Positions 10,701 to 17,810 are shown, counted from the stretch's first letter. The stretch: 40,235 nt of DNA from Gammaproteobacteria bacterium (GCA_019247195.1 JAFAPI010000049.1:1-40235); one strand, 5' to 3'. The notes: generated by a model not told the origin, from the letters alone. Translations and numbers: made by a program.

Positions 10701-13145
10701 GGCACCTCGGCCACCAACGGCAGCTGCAAGAACGCCTCGTACCCGGCGCTGAACAACAACCTGTTCTGGCAGAACCAGTCGTACTACATCGCATCCGGCG
10801 CGGTGAGCCCGCAGTTCCAGCAGAGCGTGGTGTCGCTGTACAACGCCTTTAACAACACCCTGGCCGGCAATCAGCTGACGACAGGCAGCTGCACGCAGAC
10901 GGCGGCGAACGGCAATCCGGGCAGTCCTGCGGCCGGCTACTGGGACATCGGCGTACGCGGTGATACCGGGCCGGGCAACCATGCCTCGGGCGTGACCCTC
11001 AATCCGGTCTACTCGGTGCTGACGGATGCGGCGGATTATCCGGGCGCGAACAATCAAGGAACCGACCCGAGCGTCGTCAGCCAGTACTGCAATGGCTCGC
11101 GGCAGCCGCCCGAGGCCTGCAGCGTGACGGGCGGGTGTGGGTGGGCCGTGCCGCCGGGGATCTCGGATGCGACCGTACCGAACCCGATCTTCAACCTCAC
11201 GCCTGTGGCCACGGTCGATGAGGGCAACAACTGGATCAATGTGCGATGGGGCCCCCTGTCGCTCACGAATCCGTCAGTCAAGGGTGCGGACGGTAATTAC
11301 GGCGGCGGCGCAGCACTCGGCAATTACTCGCTGAATGCAGCGTCACCGGCCATCGACAGCATCCCCGTCGCCGCGGGCGCCTCGCTGGGTGCCCCGAGCA
11401 CCGATTTCTTCGGCAACCCACGGCCCTCCGGTAGCGGCTATGACATCGGAGCGGTGGAGTACACGGAGCTCTCACTCGCGCCGAATCCGCTCAGCTTCGG
11501 CAACCAGGCACTGTTCGCGACGAGCGCCAGTCAGGTCGTGACGCTGAGCAACCCCGCGAACGGGGTGCTGGTTAGCGGCATCGCCAGCAGCCTGACGGGG
11601 CCGAACGCGGCGGACTTTGCGATCGCGAGCAACACCTGCGGCAGCAGCCTCGCGCCGGGTGCCCAGTGCACGATCGGGGTGACCTTCACGCCTTCGCTGC
11701 TCGGCCCGAGGACGGCGACTCTGTCCATCGCCAACAGCCAACGAGCGTTGACGGCCTCGCTCACCGGCACCGGGACCGGACCGCTCTATAGCGCCAACCC
11801 GGCGTCGCTGAGCTTCCCCAACACCGTGGTGAACACGGTGAGCGTGTCGCGGCAGCTGCAGGTGCGAAACAACCAGCCGGTGCCGATGACGATCACCGCG
11901 CTGAGCCTGAACGGGGCGTTCCCCGGCCAGTACGCGATTGCGGCCGGGACGACTTGCACGGTCAACGCCGCCATTGCCTCGGCAGCGACCTGCGTCGTCA
12001 ATGTGACATTCAACCCGCAGGCGGTCGGAGGCTTGGGCGGCAACAGGCCGGCCAACCTGGCGTTGACCGCAGCCGGGCTCACGACGAACGTTGCCCTGAG
12101 TGGCACGGCGATCCTGTTCCCGGTGGACGTGACGCCGAAGGGCGTGTTCGGGATCAACGGGCAGCTGACCTACCCCAACACGCAGGTGGGGCAGGTGAGC
12201 GCGCCGATGATCGCGACTCTCTCTAACTACCAGAGCACGCCCGTGACCGTGAATTCGATCACGATGCCGACGCAGTTCCAGATCGTGAGCGGGGCGGCGA
12301 CCACGTGCACCAACGGCACCGTTCTGCCGGCGGCCAGTGCCAACGGCACGCCGAGCACGTGCACGGTGGCGATCACGTTCTTACCGAACGCGCAGAACCT
12401 GTTCCTTGGGTTCAACGTTCCGTGGATGCAGACAGGCACGTTCAACCTCGCCGGTTCGTCCGCGAACCCGACCGTCACCCTCATCGGGACGGCCCTGAAT
12501 ACGGCGATCGGCGGCACGGGCGGGTTCGGCAACCAGGTGATCGGCACCACCAGCGCATCCCACCTCTTCACCTACACCAACAATGGCGCGGGCCAGGTCG
12601 GCATCGGTGCAGGCGGGGTCACGCTGAGCGGCGCAAACGCCGGTGACTACAAGCTGGTAAACAACACCTGCGCAGGTGCGGTCGTTGCGTCGGGCCTGAC
12701 CTGCACGGTAGGGGTCACGTTCACGCCCGCCGCAGCCGGCAACCGGACGGCGACGTTGAACGTCAATGACGGTGCGGGTATTCAGAGCGTGGCCCTGAGC
12801 GGCACCGGGGTGCCTGCGGTGTCCTTCACCGGCCCGGCACCTGCTTTGAACGGAGGGGGGCTCACCACTAAGAACGGCACCGTCACCGTGCACAACGCCG
12901 GTCCCGCCATCACGCTCTCTTCCGCGCCCACCATCACCAAGGTCAGCGGTACAGGAACCGGGACCGCGTCGATTCAGCCGGGCGGTACTTGCACGGCGGG
13001 CGCGGCCGTGGCGAGCGGAGGCAGCTGCACGATCAACGTGCGCTGGGTGCCGACCAATGTCAGCACCGCGAACCTCGCGGTGACCATCACTGATAGCGGC
13101 GGAGCAACGACGACGCAAACCAGTCCTACCTTCCCGGCGAACTAG
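1779..13145 (+). CDS. Giant secreted multidomain protein (cupredoxin, Ig-like, SdrD-B-like, beta-helix, ASH repeats)
   Basis: This is a 3788-residue protein with a clear signal peptide ending AAFGQ. AAGAGGA nine bases before the ATG supports the start. Approximate domain order: two ASH/choice-of-anchor-D-like Ig folds (30-257); a degenerate cupredoxin domain related to the upstream gene (264-444); a GSGYTSPPT-type insert (517-595); a second cupredoxin-like domain (616-763); a cadherin/VCBS-like Ig fold (778-878); several SdrD-B or carboxypeptidase-regulatory-like beta-sandwiches (about 995-1800), one with a DDNGDG calcium-type loop near 1530; a TIG-like segment (2301-2403); a right-handed beta-helix of N-rich, GGG-rich turns (2405-3226) closing with a GYDIGAVEY motif; and five ASH-like repeats (3230-3788). 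No heme motif, no transmembrane segment and no C-terminal sorting signal are visible, so the export route and anchor are unknown. Its role is inferred to be an extracellular scaffold or ligand-binding surface protein. Codon use matches its neighbours. Confidence 0.85.
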   Translation: MRSNILTPSLTHGLAASVLLLAGNAAFGQSVTVTPSGAVDAGGSFQTGTVTLNAPAGAPILAGSVTVTGLTTEFTLDGGCGGGAPAAGSCTMNVTFSPTSSDHGLVSDAISLNATSVDPVTLVPTSIALPATLSGTAVVPTATPGTVTFTDPGPGNTTPALQVTLANPALNQATFTATSNNAAYAIAPGGSCASPIVLGGATPSCTVNVTFTDPGTPPGGTVDPPGILTINWAIGAASPTQLAQINLVDQNPGGVTAGPGSTVEVELTAVASSLNLPDGSTVPMWGYRCGANSLACSTLNPAGGKGWAPVVITAAAGQTLAIDLTNNLSFPAGSGTNNIPTSLVIVGQLGGGLGGTPTRTDSPDHAQLGVTWSTTNTAGGANPTFSPPTQPRRVQSFGTEVPTGTTTRLVWNNLRAGTYLIESGTHPSIQGPMGLYGILVVTTPPTISAAGIAYVVGANAVNYNAEVPLILSEVDPVQNNAVQAAVTTAGFSETATLNLRDNVASVAPTNAAGSGGTGYKVGDVVNLVGGNNTAVCPGSSPACATAQVAQVNGSGAIQAINVTSAGSGYTSPPTATVVSSTGNGASLQVFLSLSASTLTQCSAGAAACYPPAVNFTPVYYLINGVAFDRTNASNSVFPALTGAAGLAPPGSTLLVRVVNAGLRMHVPSIVGSTAACTPVPVAGCPGGFTLVAEDGNPVPGTASRIQSEVFMAAGKTFDLAIQVPPTPAGALAPPTLPIYDRELSLSGNSVNRDAGMLAYIGVNGAAAPAASSAGPAAANPDQYNSVVAGQTLTISDPAKGVVANDVNVYGVKIISGGAAQTGPVPGTNGTITLNTNGTFTYVANASAPTTGQVDQFTYCGNGAVSGPACSTLTLSAATLEAAGNISCAAPSFTSNVATSLAIKPPGVLGPCADAAGYPLTVAGASTGSPLTVSLTGPGSGSAVVDANGGFTATVSAPGTYTFGFNAQSSQGVLGGCSPTPCAVTATLNFPVGSGLQVTVLDGSTNQPLTGGLNNQGDYRWIIEEDRTFYINPNCVQNPPPAGCPTTASGIVPTLGVNFHTSYMPYVAQGCTGPLSCEFGQTQLGAPVVCDVGNGACRPDTGDGTASGGSTWVAPGQVHLDPTKRYYISVLPGDAANPFIAAYGGAPDCTNAAHCGHGMGGAPIGIDPNTGVQQSAVTVVSQPSPYPPSQLSVFVFEDDFPLNGEHDAGGGVDVIAPNEPGLGGFEIVLWDAMGGNGDFTGQMTHDMFNQPLSNSLAGTKDPITGFDACPIAAQVTQNVLQGDGTQKGITGRIVTCPKYESDGKTLSPLAGQAVVNNLMPMRVGVVATPGADRIARGEEWLQTNTLDGQKAHDAFFRIGEPSYFQEFGPASYHVTIGFANPAIIKSRLKYVCNGTDPNLTAANCNNTLTGMVTGQRLSRTPDERLYSSSSHDAFYWTQCYVSVGDPDGEDFAFTKCNADGSFKLTGLPDGDWRITTFDQWNDQLVDGLSTPVRLGGTACGASPTPGCNPAADPHNVNMEIAATQWQTNLYTKTFIDDNGDGIAQAGETGIPFANVAVRLRDGSLENLLVTDFTGTANFNETFPLFGWYVVETDVTRYKNTGTHVVYDVGGPADGSTSCGVAGYPPCGNSSIGKHLANTAELVSVPPSLRVPGALYCADADCSTHATGIKAGAAASDPPSSCSTNSTGATTCTTSLSSGRIDPPWVGNEGWQGFPGQNNFLEFGKAPYAAGENGGIKGHVIYASTRPFDDPQMLVQTQWEPLVPHIGINLYQEGVGADGVTPTLTLVDTTYTTSFDDFAQGFRVDANGQRIINPDGSGVPNMNCPGQGGTTGPIPDLFSFSLYNQPQYLDLYNNVLHGSAAAPTPLPNNSQFKCYDGMHNWNQLQPVPYDGQYKFPSVVAKVGASGALPAGQAGTDWSLQLDPTSYKTNCTICKPNPVDGTPMLPAGKYVVEVVLPPGFELVKEEDKNILIGDNYIAPATQEFGGLGNVFIIPDQASIAGTYSSGAGYNSYNAQNPTQNLGATPNNGIVPGFVPEPTWPCVGELRIVPDYISLFPQSHQVAPFAGASRHLCDRKEVTLSEQTGAIAKFYVYTSTHVASKFTGGITDDYTSEFDPFSPQFGEKFAPPDLPVSIKDWTGIETNRVYADHWGAYNGMTYSTWEVNPPNPTGYAPTMMVFCMNDPGPITDTRPGSPTNGKQITDPLFTHGYSQFCYELPFMPGTTQYLDTPVVPTSAFAGAGYNNVDCAEPDATPAISEVDGDGNVGPWVSASGARQLTITALGDAPVPNYAYSGPAATTAPYNQKTVNRHYGFGSQAGTVVLIGADAKSYPLTNVTWSDTTITGTVPANLPACPLQQQPIYGGPGAAVNPPPPAQCGQLFITTANTAPAGQPSNSKQSIDAITVTVGGKPPTHVAASASIQTAIDTAKPGDLIIVDPAVPATAGKPASVAAHNELVVMWKPVRLQGVGASASVINANTQPAGKLTPWRARVACLFGLGTDGTPNSFDPSCGSGWVGFNPTSFNPQVDRIAFEAVVGWDASGNGNLAQLLQEPTLMGALEGAGITVVGKGVHFPSNPFDPSLTLGFPDGTTLFTAGNSSTYCDGTYPSNFQCNPSSIDGLGITNSSQGGGGIFVHAWAHNLQIANNRVYNNAGTLSGGMNIGLGEFPPNATQGGAANVAPGSCETSPVNGVQLPYCLDTNVNVHHNYVSLNNSTGDELFSATPAGAGGVSICTGSDYYKFNYNWVCGNLSNGDGGGVGHLGFSKNGDIEHNWILFNQSTNPTIPTNGGGLVVMGAPDVDPACGSNSDQDCVSPLGQIAPSDGVGPGLVINANLIMGNAAESGSGGGIAFQNVNGTDVIAFPQTPSQWHHVLVTNNIIADNVAGWDGGGISLLDALNMDIVNNTIVANVTTASAGVLTNTLGAPLASTQNCPPGQTGANGFCKVQITTSTPQPAGLVSINDSAILLANLGTIVCPANHYAPGTSATNGSCKNASYPALNNNLFWQNQSYYIASGAVSPQFQQSVVSLYNAFNNTLAGNQLTTGSCTQTAANGNPGSPAAGYWDIGVRGDTGPGNHASGVTLNPVYSVLTDAADYPGANNQGTDPSVVSQYCNGSRQPPEACSVTGGCGWAVPPGISDATVPNPIFNLTPVATVDEGNNWINVRWGPLSLTNPSVKGADGNYGGGAALGNYSLNAASPAIDSIPVAAGASLGAPSTDFFGNPRPSGSGYDIGAVEYTELSLAPNPLSFGNQALFATSASQVVTLSNPANGVLVSGIASSLTGPNAADFAIASNTCGSSLAPGAQCTIGVTFTPSLLGPRTATLSIANSQRALTASLTGTGTGPLYSANPASLSFPNTVVNTVSVSRQLQVRNNQPVPMTITALSLNGAFPGQYAIAAGTTCTVNAAIASAATCVVNVTFNPQAVGGLGGNRPANLALTAAGLTTNVALSGTAILFPVDVTPKGVFGINGQLTYPNTQVGQVSAPMIATLSNYQSTPVTVNSITMPTQFQIVSGAATTCTNGTVLPAASANGTPSTCTVAITFLPNAQNLFLGFNVPWMQTGTFNLAGSSANPTVTLIGTALNTAIGGTGGFGNQVIGTTSASHLFTYTNNGAGQVGIGAGGVTLSGANAGDYKLVNNTCAGAVVASGLTCTVGVTFTPAAAGNRTATLNVNDGAGIQSVALSGTGVPAVSFTGPAPALNGGGLTTKNGTVTVHNAGPAITLSSAPTITKVSGTGTGTASIQPGGTCTAGAAVASGGSCTINVRWVPTNVSTANLAVTITDSGGATTTQTSPTFPAN

Positions 13146-13169
13146 GCCAAAGTTACGAGAGACCCGAAC

Positions 13170-13595
13170 ATGAACCTCAAGTTACTGATGTTGATCGGTG
13201 CCGCGTCTGCCATGTCACTGGTCGCGGCAGCGGCGACGGCCACCGCGCCGGCCACCGCGCCGGCGAGCGCGCCGGCCAGCGCGCCGGCCTCGTCCAGTAC
13301 CCTGGACGCGACGACCCTGGGGCACATCGATGCGGTACTCACTTTGTGCGCCAAGGCGGACGAGCGGGACCGCGTATTCTTCAAGACACTGCGTGAGGAA
13401 TTGATCGTCTTTGGCGAAGGCACGCCTCATGAGATGAATGCCCCGGGGGTCAACACACCCGCGTTCAGGCAAGCGCGCGATGCGGTCATCGACGCCGCCC
13501 GCAAGGTAGGGGAGCACGAGGACTTGGCGCAGCAGTGTCACCGAATGATCGGCAGCCCGCCCCCCAAGGACGAAAAATCAAAGCATGACCAATAG
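13170..13595 (+). CDS. Small secreted protein of unknown function with an Ala-Pro-rich linker
   Basis: This 141-residue protein has an N-terminal signal peptide, an Ala/Pro/Ser/Thr linker encoded by a 12-bp tandem repeat, and then a charged helical domain of about 95 residues. That domain has two cysteines (in LTLCAKA and QQCHRM) that could form a disulfide. It starts 24 bases after the giant gene's stop and has a purine-rich ACGAGAGAC upstream, so co-transcription is likely. I do not recognise the family. The two Cys do not form a heme motif. A periplasmic or outer-membrane accessory role for the giant protein is possible but unsupported. Confidence 0.65.
   Translation: MNLKLLMLIGAASAMSLVAAAATATAPATAPASAPASAPASSSTLDATTLGHIDAVLTLCAKADERDRVFFKTLREELIVFGEGTPHEMNAPGVNTPAFRQARDAVIDAARKVGEHEDLAQQCHRMIGSPPPKDEKSKHDQ
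13239..13286 (+). repeat. Four 12-bp tandem units inside the small secreted gene
   Basis: Units of the form GCCACCGCGCCG or GCSAGCGCGCCG occur four times in frame and encode ATAP/ASAP linker units. Units 1 and 2 are identical, and 3 and 4 differ from them by one or two bases. Copy number may vary between strains. Confidence 0.75.
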
Positions 13596-13604
13596 CGGGC
13601 GTCG

Positions 13605-13629
13605 GCGGCGGCCAGACCGCGGCCGCCGC
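13605..13629 (+). terminator. GC-rich hairpin without a T tract
   Basis: A perfect 9-bp inverted repeat (GCGGCGGCC and GGCCGCCGC) with a 7-base loop lies just past the 13595 stop, inside a 128-base gap. No T run follows. It could be a processing site or a partial attenuator between the giant-protein genes and the downstream genes rather than a full intrinsic terminator. The rest of the gap shows no other clear element. Confidence 0.35.
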
Positions 13630-13723
13630 AACCACGAGCCCGCGGCGAGCTCGGACAGCCTATCTCCGACGACTTCGATGATCGCCACGGATACCCCCCA
13701 GGACCTAAGATAGGGCGAGCAGC

Positions 13724-14257
13724 ATGGAGCATTCGAATCACTGCAGGCCCTCGCCGGGGCTTCGCACCTGCGCGGCACTCGTATCCGGATTCCTGTTGGC
13801 CTCGGTCGTGCTGGCCCAGAGCACGCCGTCGGCCCGAGCCAAGGCACCCAGCCCGACCCAGGCCAAACCCGCCGCCGCCGTGGATCCCTACCGGCCTAAC
13901 CGCTTCGCCGGCCGGGCAGGGCAGTTCTACAAGTACGTCTGGGGCATCGATTCCCTCAACGTTCGGCTGATGGAATCTGGTGAGCTGGTGCGCTTCACGT
14001 ACCGCGTGGTGGACCCCGACCGGGCCAGCCTGCTGAACGACAAGAACCTCGCGCCTTCCCTGATCGATCCGCGAGCCGGGGTGAGCCTGGTCGTCCCTAG
14101 CATGGAAAAGATCGGGCAACTTCGACAGAGCGCAATTCCTGAGCTCGGGAAATCCTACTGGATCGCATTTTCGAACAAGGGCCGTACCGTCAAGCACGGC
14201 GATCGCGTTAATGTGGTGATCGGCACCTTTAGGGCCGAAGGCCTCATGGTGGATTGA
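13724..14257 (+). CDS. Secreted protein of unknown function
   Basis: 177 residues: a signal peptide (SGFLLASVVLAQ), a Pro/Ala-rich linker to about residue 52, and then a compact domain beginning at YRPNRFAGRA. The domain has a regular mixed alpha/beta pattern (FYKYVWGIDS, LVRFTYRVVD, VNVVIGTFRAEGL) and no metal, heme or catalytic motif that I recognise. It stands 28 bases before the next gene, which has its own strong ribosome binding site. The context suggests a periplasmic or envelope partner of the LolA-like pair that follows. Function unassigned. Confidence 0.65.
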   Translation: MEHSNHCRPSPGLRTCAALVSGFLLASVVLAQSTPSARAKAPSPTQAKPAAAVDPYRPNRFAGRAGQFYKYVWGIDSLNVRLMESGELVRFTYRVVDPDRASLLNDKNLAPSLIDPRAGVSLVVPSMEKIGQLRQSAIPELGKSYWIAFSNKGRTVKHGDRVNVVIGTFRAEGLMVD

Positions 14258-14285
14258 GGATTGGGACTTACAAGGAGTTTCGAAG

Positions 14286-15179
14286 ATGTCGAGTAAGAAC
14301 AAGGTTGCGCTGCTGGCAGCCTGTGTGGCGCTGGGAGCTGCAAGCGTCCCCTGGGCAGCCGAAGTCAAGCCGGCGGCGCCGGCCGCCCCAGCCAACCTGA
14401 CGGCGGCGCAAATCGTGGAGCGCAACGCGGCTGCTCGCGGTGGTCTGGCCGCCTGGCACGCCGTGCAGACGATGTCTTGGTCCGGCAAGATGGATGCGGG
14501 CGTTGGCGATTCGATGGCACGCAGCGAGAACTACGTCAAGCAGATGTGGGCCAACAAGAAAAAGTCCACTGGACATGGCCAAGGCGCTGCTGAACAGACC
14601 AACACGCCGGTGACCCAGCAGGTGCAGCTGCCCTTCGTGCTCGAGATGAAGCGCCCCGGCAAGTCGCGCATCGAGCTGGAGTTCGCCGGCAAAACCGCGG
14701 TACAGGTGTACGACGGCAAAGAAGGCTGGCTCAAGCGGCCGTATCTCAATCGCGATGACTGGGAGCCGTTCTCCGCCGAGCAGCTCAAAGCCTCGGAGGG
14801 CAAATGGGACATGGACGGACCACTCCTCGACTACGCCGCCAAGGGAACCAAGCTGGCGCTCGAGGGCGTCGAGAAGGTGGACGGGCAAAACGCCTACAAG
14901 CTGAAGTTGACCCTGCGGAACGGCACCACGCAGCACGTCTGGATCGATACCCACACTTTCCTCGACGTGAAGGTCGAGGGTACGCCGCGTCGCATGGATG
15001 GCAAGCTGCGCACCGTGTGGGTCACGCAGCGTGACTTCAAGTCGGTGCAGGGACTGATGGTGCCGAGCAGCCTCGAGACTGCCGTCGACGGCTACCCCGA
15101 GACGCACAAGATGTTGATCGAGAAGATCGCCGTGAACCCAAAACTGGACGACTCGCGGTTCACCAAGCCAAAGGCGTAG
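14286..15179 (+). CDS. LolA/RseB-like periplasmic protein, copy 1
   Basis: 297 residues with a signal peptide cleaved near VPWAAE and an excellent ribosome binding site (AAGGAG at 14272-14277). The mature part has an AQIVERNAAARGGLAAW start and alternating beta-strands (FVLEMKRPGKSRIELEF, VQVYDGKEGW). This resembles the half-barrel of the outer-membrane lipoprotein-sorting (LolA/LolB/RseB) superfamily, whose members bind acyl chains or unfolded lipoproteins. The next gene is a clear paralog (ARGG.(E/A)AW, P(L/S)(I/L)DYA.KG, W.D...FL(D/E)). It could chaperone a lipoprotein or hydrophobic component of the envelope system encoded here. The superfamily call is by pattern only, and the specific ligand is unknown. 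Confidence 0.6.
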   Translation: MSSKNKVALLAACVALGAASVPWAAEVKPAAPAAPANLTAAQIVERNAAARGGLAAWHAVQTMSWSGKMDAGVGDSMARSENYVKQMWANKKKSTGHGQGAAEQTNTPVTQQVQLPFVLEMKRPGKSRIELEFAGKTAVQVYDGKEGWLKRPYLNRDDWEPFSAEQLKASEGKWDMDGPLLDYAAKGTKLALEGVEKVDGQNAYKLKLTLRNGTTQHVWIDTHTFLDVKVEGTPRRMDGKLRTVWVTQRDFKSVQGLMVPSSLETAVDGYPETHKMLIEKIAVNPKLDDSRFTKPKA

Positions 15180-15201
15180 CACCGGCCTTGGCCGCCCTAG
15201 C

Positions 15202-16167
15202 ATGGCGAGTGGGTACATGCAGTGTATGGCTGCTGTGATCGCGCGGATGGGCTTGCGTTCCTTGCGCATCACCACGCTTGCTGTGCTCGCGGCGGCCTTG
15301 AGCGCGGCAGCGCTGGCTCAACTCAAAACAGTTCCCCTGCAACTCAGCGTCGAGCAGATTATCGCGAGAAACGTGGCCGCGCGCGGCGGACTCGAGGCTT
15401 GGCGCAAGATCGAGACCATGGAATGGTCGGGGCACATAGAGAGCACTCATGCTCCAGTTCCCAGCGTGCTGTTCGTGCTCGAGCAAAAGCGACCCAACAG
15501 AACACGCCTGGAGATCGACGCGATGGGCCAGCGTACGGCCCGCATGTTCAACGGCCTGCAGGGCTGGAAGCTGGTGCCGGGGCGTGAGGGAGGGCCCCGA
15601 GCTCAACGCTATACCCCAGATGAGCTGAAGTTCTCACAGAGCGCCCCGGGCATCGAGAGCCCACTGATCGACTACGCAACCAAGGGTAATGTCGTGACGC
15701 TCGAGGGCGTTGACGAGCTCGAGGGTCGCGACGCGTATCGCCTGGGCTTGCGGCTGATCTCGGGCGAGCGGGATGAAATCTGGATCGATGCGGCGAGCTT
15801 CCTCGAGCTTCGTTATGACCGCACGACAGATGGTCCGGTGAAGGGTATCCCGGCGCGGGTGGTGACGGTCATCTACCGTGACTACAAGACCTACGAAAAC
15901 CTCAAGATTCCCTCGATCATCGAGACCGGCTCCGGACCGCCGAGCGCCCGCGACCGGATGGTGATCGAGAAAGTCGTTCTCAATCCACCCCTGGACGATC
16001 GAATGTTTGGCGATCCGAGCGCGCCGCGTCCGCGCCACACCGCGCGCTTTGGCACCGGCGGCTCGTGGGGTCCGCAGTTGCGGATGCCGCGGCAGAGTCC
16101 GAGCCCAGGCGCAAGTCCGGCAGCCGCCTCGGGCCAGCAAGCCGGACCCGCTCCCGACTCCCCATGA
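15202..16167 (+). CDS. LolA/RseB-like periplasmic protein, copy 2
   Basis: Up to 321 residues and paralogous to the preceding gene along its whole folded part: EQIIARNVAARGG, PLIDYATKGN, IWIDAASFLE and the C-terminal VIEKVVLNPPLDD block all have counterparts. It differs by an extra C-terminal Pro/Ser/Ala-rich tail of about 55 residues. The start is uncertain. ATG 15202 lacks a good ribosome binding site, and ATG 15247 would begin right at the signal peptide (GLRSLRITTLAVLAAALS). Its stop overlaps the next start as ATGA (16164-16167), so translation of the two is probably coupled. The role is inferred from the superfamily only. Confidence 0.6.
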   Translation: MASGYMQCMAAVIARMGLRSLRITTLAVLAAALSAAALAQLKTVPLQLSVEQIIARNVAARGGLEAWRKIETMEWSGHIESTHAPVPSVLFVLEQKRPNRTRLEIDAMGQRTARMFNGLQGWKLVPGREGGPRAQRYTPDELKFSQSAPGIESPLIDYATKGNVVTLEGVDELEGRDAYRLGLRLISGERDEIWIDAASFLELRYDRTTDGPVKGIPARVVTVIYRDYKTYENLKIPSIIETGSGPPSARDRMVIEKVVLNPPLDDRMFGDPSAPRPRHTARFGTGGSWGPQLRMPRQSPSPGASPAAASGQQAGPAPDSP

Positions 16168-17810
16168 ACGCCTGGCGGGTGGCGGCCACGAAGCTGCTGC
16201 TGCTCGCGATGCTTGCGACGGCCGCGCATGGGGGCACCCCCTCCGCTGCCAGCGTCGGTGAGTCCATTTATCTGCGCGGGATACTGAGCTCCGGTGCGCC
16301 CCTGGAGGGTACCCGCGAAGCCGGCACCACCGCCCACGCAGCCGATGCGGCGTGCGTCAATTGCCACCAGCGCAGCGGGCTCGGCTCGCGCGAGGGCAAC
16401 CTCTCGACCCCGCCGATCACGGGGGACTATCTGTTCCATGAGCATACCCATGGTCCCGCCGAGCCCGTGCTGCCCTACGTCGAGAGCATGCGCCATCGTG
16501 AGCCGTACACCGACGCCACCCTGGCGCGCGCGATTCGCGAGGGGGTCGATCCCACCGGGCGGCAGCTGAGCTACCTGATGCCGCGCTTCACTATCGGTGA
16601 TTCGGACATGGCCGCCCTGATCGAGTACCTGAAGAAGCTGGCGGTACACCGGGTGCCGGGCGTGACCGATTCAGTGCTGCATTTTGCGACCGTGTTCACC
16701 CCGGATGCGGACCCTGCCAAGCGCGAGGGTGTGCGCACGGTGCTCGAGCAGTTCTTCGCCGAAAAGAACAAGTTTCCTTTCGGTCCGAGTCCGCGGATGT
16801 GGACCTCCGACAAGACCGCCTACAGCAAGAGCATGTACATGGCCAAGCGTCGCTGGCAGCTGCATGAGTGGCAGCTTACCGGCCCCGCCTCGTCCTGGCG
16901 CGCGCAACTGGACAAGCTCCTGACCGAGGAGCCGGTATTCGCGGTCCTCTCTGGGGTGGGTGGCAGCAACTGGGCACCGGTGCATGAGTTCTGTGAGGAG
17001 CAGGCGCTCCCTTGCTTGTTTCCCAACGTCGAGGTGCCGGTCGTCGCCGACCGCGACTTTTATTCCGTGTACTTCTCCAAGGGGGTGCTGCTCGAGGCGC
17101 AGCTAATCGGGCAAAGCATCGTCGGCTCGGATCACCAAGTCGCGCCGCGGCTGGTGCAGCAGATCTACCGGGCGGGGGACAGCGGCGAGCCGGCCGCGGC
17201 TGCACTGGCGAAACAGCTCGAGCAGCACGGCATCAGCGTACGGAGCGAGAGCTTGCCGCCGGGTCCGGCAGGGCGGGGTCTCGCCGCGGCATTGCGCGCC
17301 GCCGCCCGGTCGGACGTCATCGTGCTGTGGCTGCGCCCGGGGGAGATCGCCGCACTGGGGCCCGCGCCGCGGGGATCGCAGATTGTCTACGTCTCAGGAC
17401 TGATGGGAGGTCTTGAGAGCACCCCCTTGCCTGCCGCCTGGCGCCCGCAGACCCATCTCGCTTACCCCTTCGATCTGCCGGACCGGCGCGGCGTGCGCCT
17501 CGACTACCCGCTGGGGTGGTTCAAGTTCCGCCATATCCCCGTGCTCGCCCAACAGGCCCAGGCGGACACTTATCTCGCCTGCAGCCTGATCGCGGATGTC
17601 CTGAACAACCACATGGCCGACAGTGCTTCGCGAGCTTATTTGATCGAGCAGCTCCAGGGCATGCTGGAGCGGCGGATCATGACGGGGTACTACCCGCACC
17701 TGGCCCTCGCCATCAACCAACGGTTTGCCTCCAAGGGCGGCTATATCGCGCATTTCAGCGACGTCCCGGGGGATCGACTGGTCGCCGACAGCGCCTGGCT
17801 CACCCCGTAG
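16164..17810 (+). CDS. Cytochrome c domain fused to a type-1 periplasmic-binding-protein-like domain
   Basis: 548 residues, starting at the ATG of the ATGA overlap and immediately followed by a signal peptide (KLLLLAMLATAAHG). Residues about 30-160 form a mono-heme class I cytochrome c domain with CVNCH at 64-68 and a probable axial Met in YLMPRF (M139). Residues about 168-548 look like a type-1 solute-binding/ligand-sensing fold: FATVFTPD at the first strand, a VFAVLSGVG loop, and LPCLFPNVE followed by a VYFSKG stretch as in branched-chain amino-acid-type receptors. No transporter genes lie nearby, so this is more likely an electron-transfer or sensing protein than an uptake component. It may dock a substrate or partner and pass electrons through its heme. 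It lies between the LolA-like pair and a SCO-type gene. Confidence 0.75.
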   Translation: MNAWRVAATKLLLLAMLATAAHGGTPSAASVGESIYLRGILSSGAPLEGTREAGTTAHAADAACVNCHQRSGLGSREGNLSTPPITGDYLFHEHTHGPAEPVLPYVESMRHREPYTDATLARAIREGVDPTGRQLSYLMPRFTIGDSDMAALIEYLKKLAVHRVPGVTDSVLHFATVFTPDADPAKREGVRTVLEQFFAEKNKFPFGPSPRMWTSDKTAYSKSMYMAKRRWQLHEWQLTGPASSWRAQLDKLLTEEPVFAVLSGVGGSNWAPVHEFCEEQALPCLFPNVEVPVVADRDFYSVYFSKGVLLEAQLIGQSIVGSDHQVAPRLVQQIYRAGDSGEPAAAALAKQLEQHGISVRSESLPPGPAGRGLAAALRAAARSDVIVLWLRPGEIAALGPAPRGSQIVYVSGLMGGLESTPLPAAWRPQTHLAYPFDLPDRRGVRLDYPLGWFKFRHIPVLAQQAQADTYLACSLIADVLNNHMADSASRAYLIEQLQGMLERRIMTGYYPHLALAINQRFASKGGYIAHFSDVPGDRLVADSAWLTP

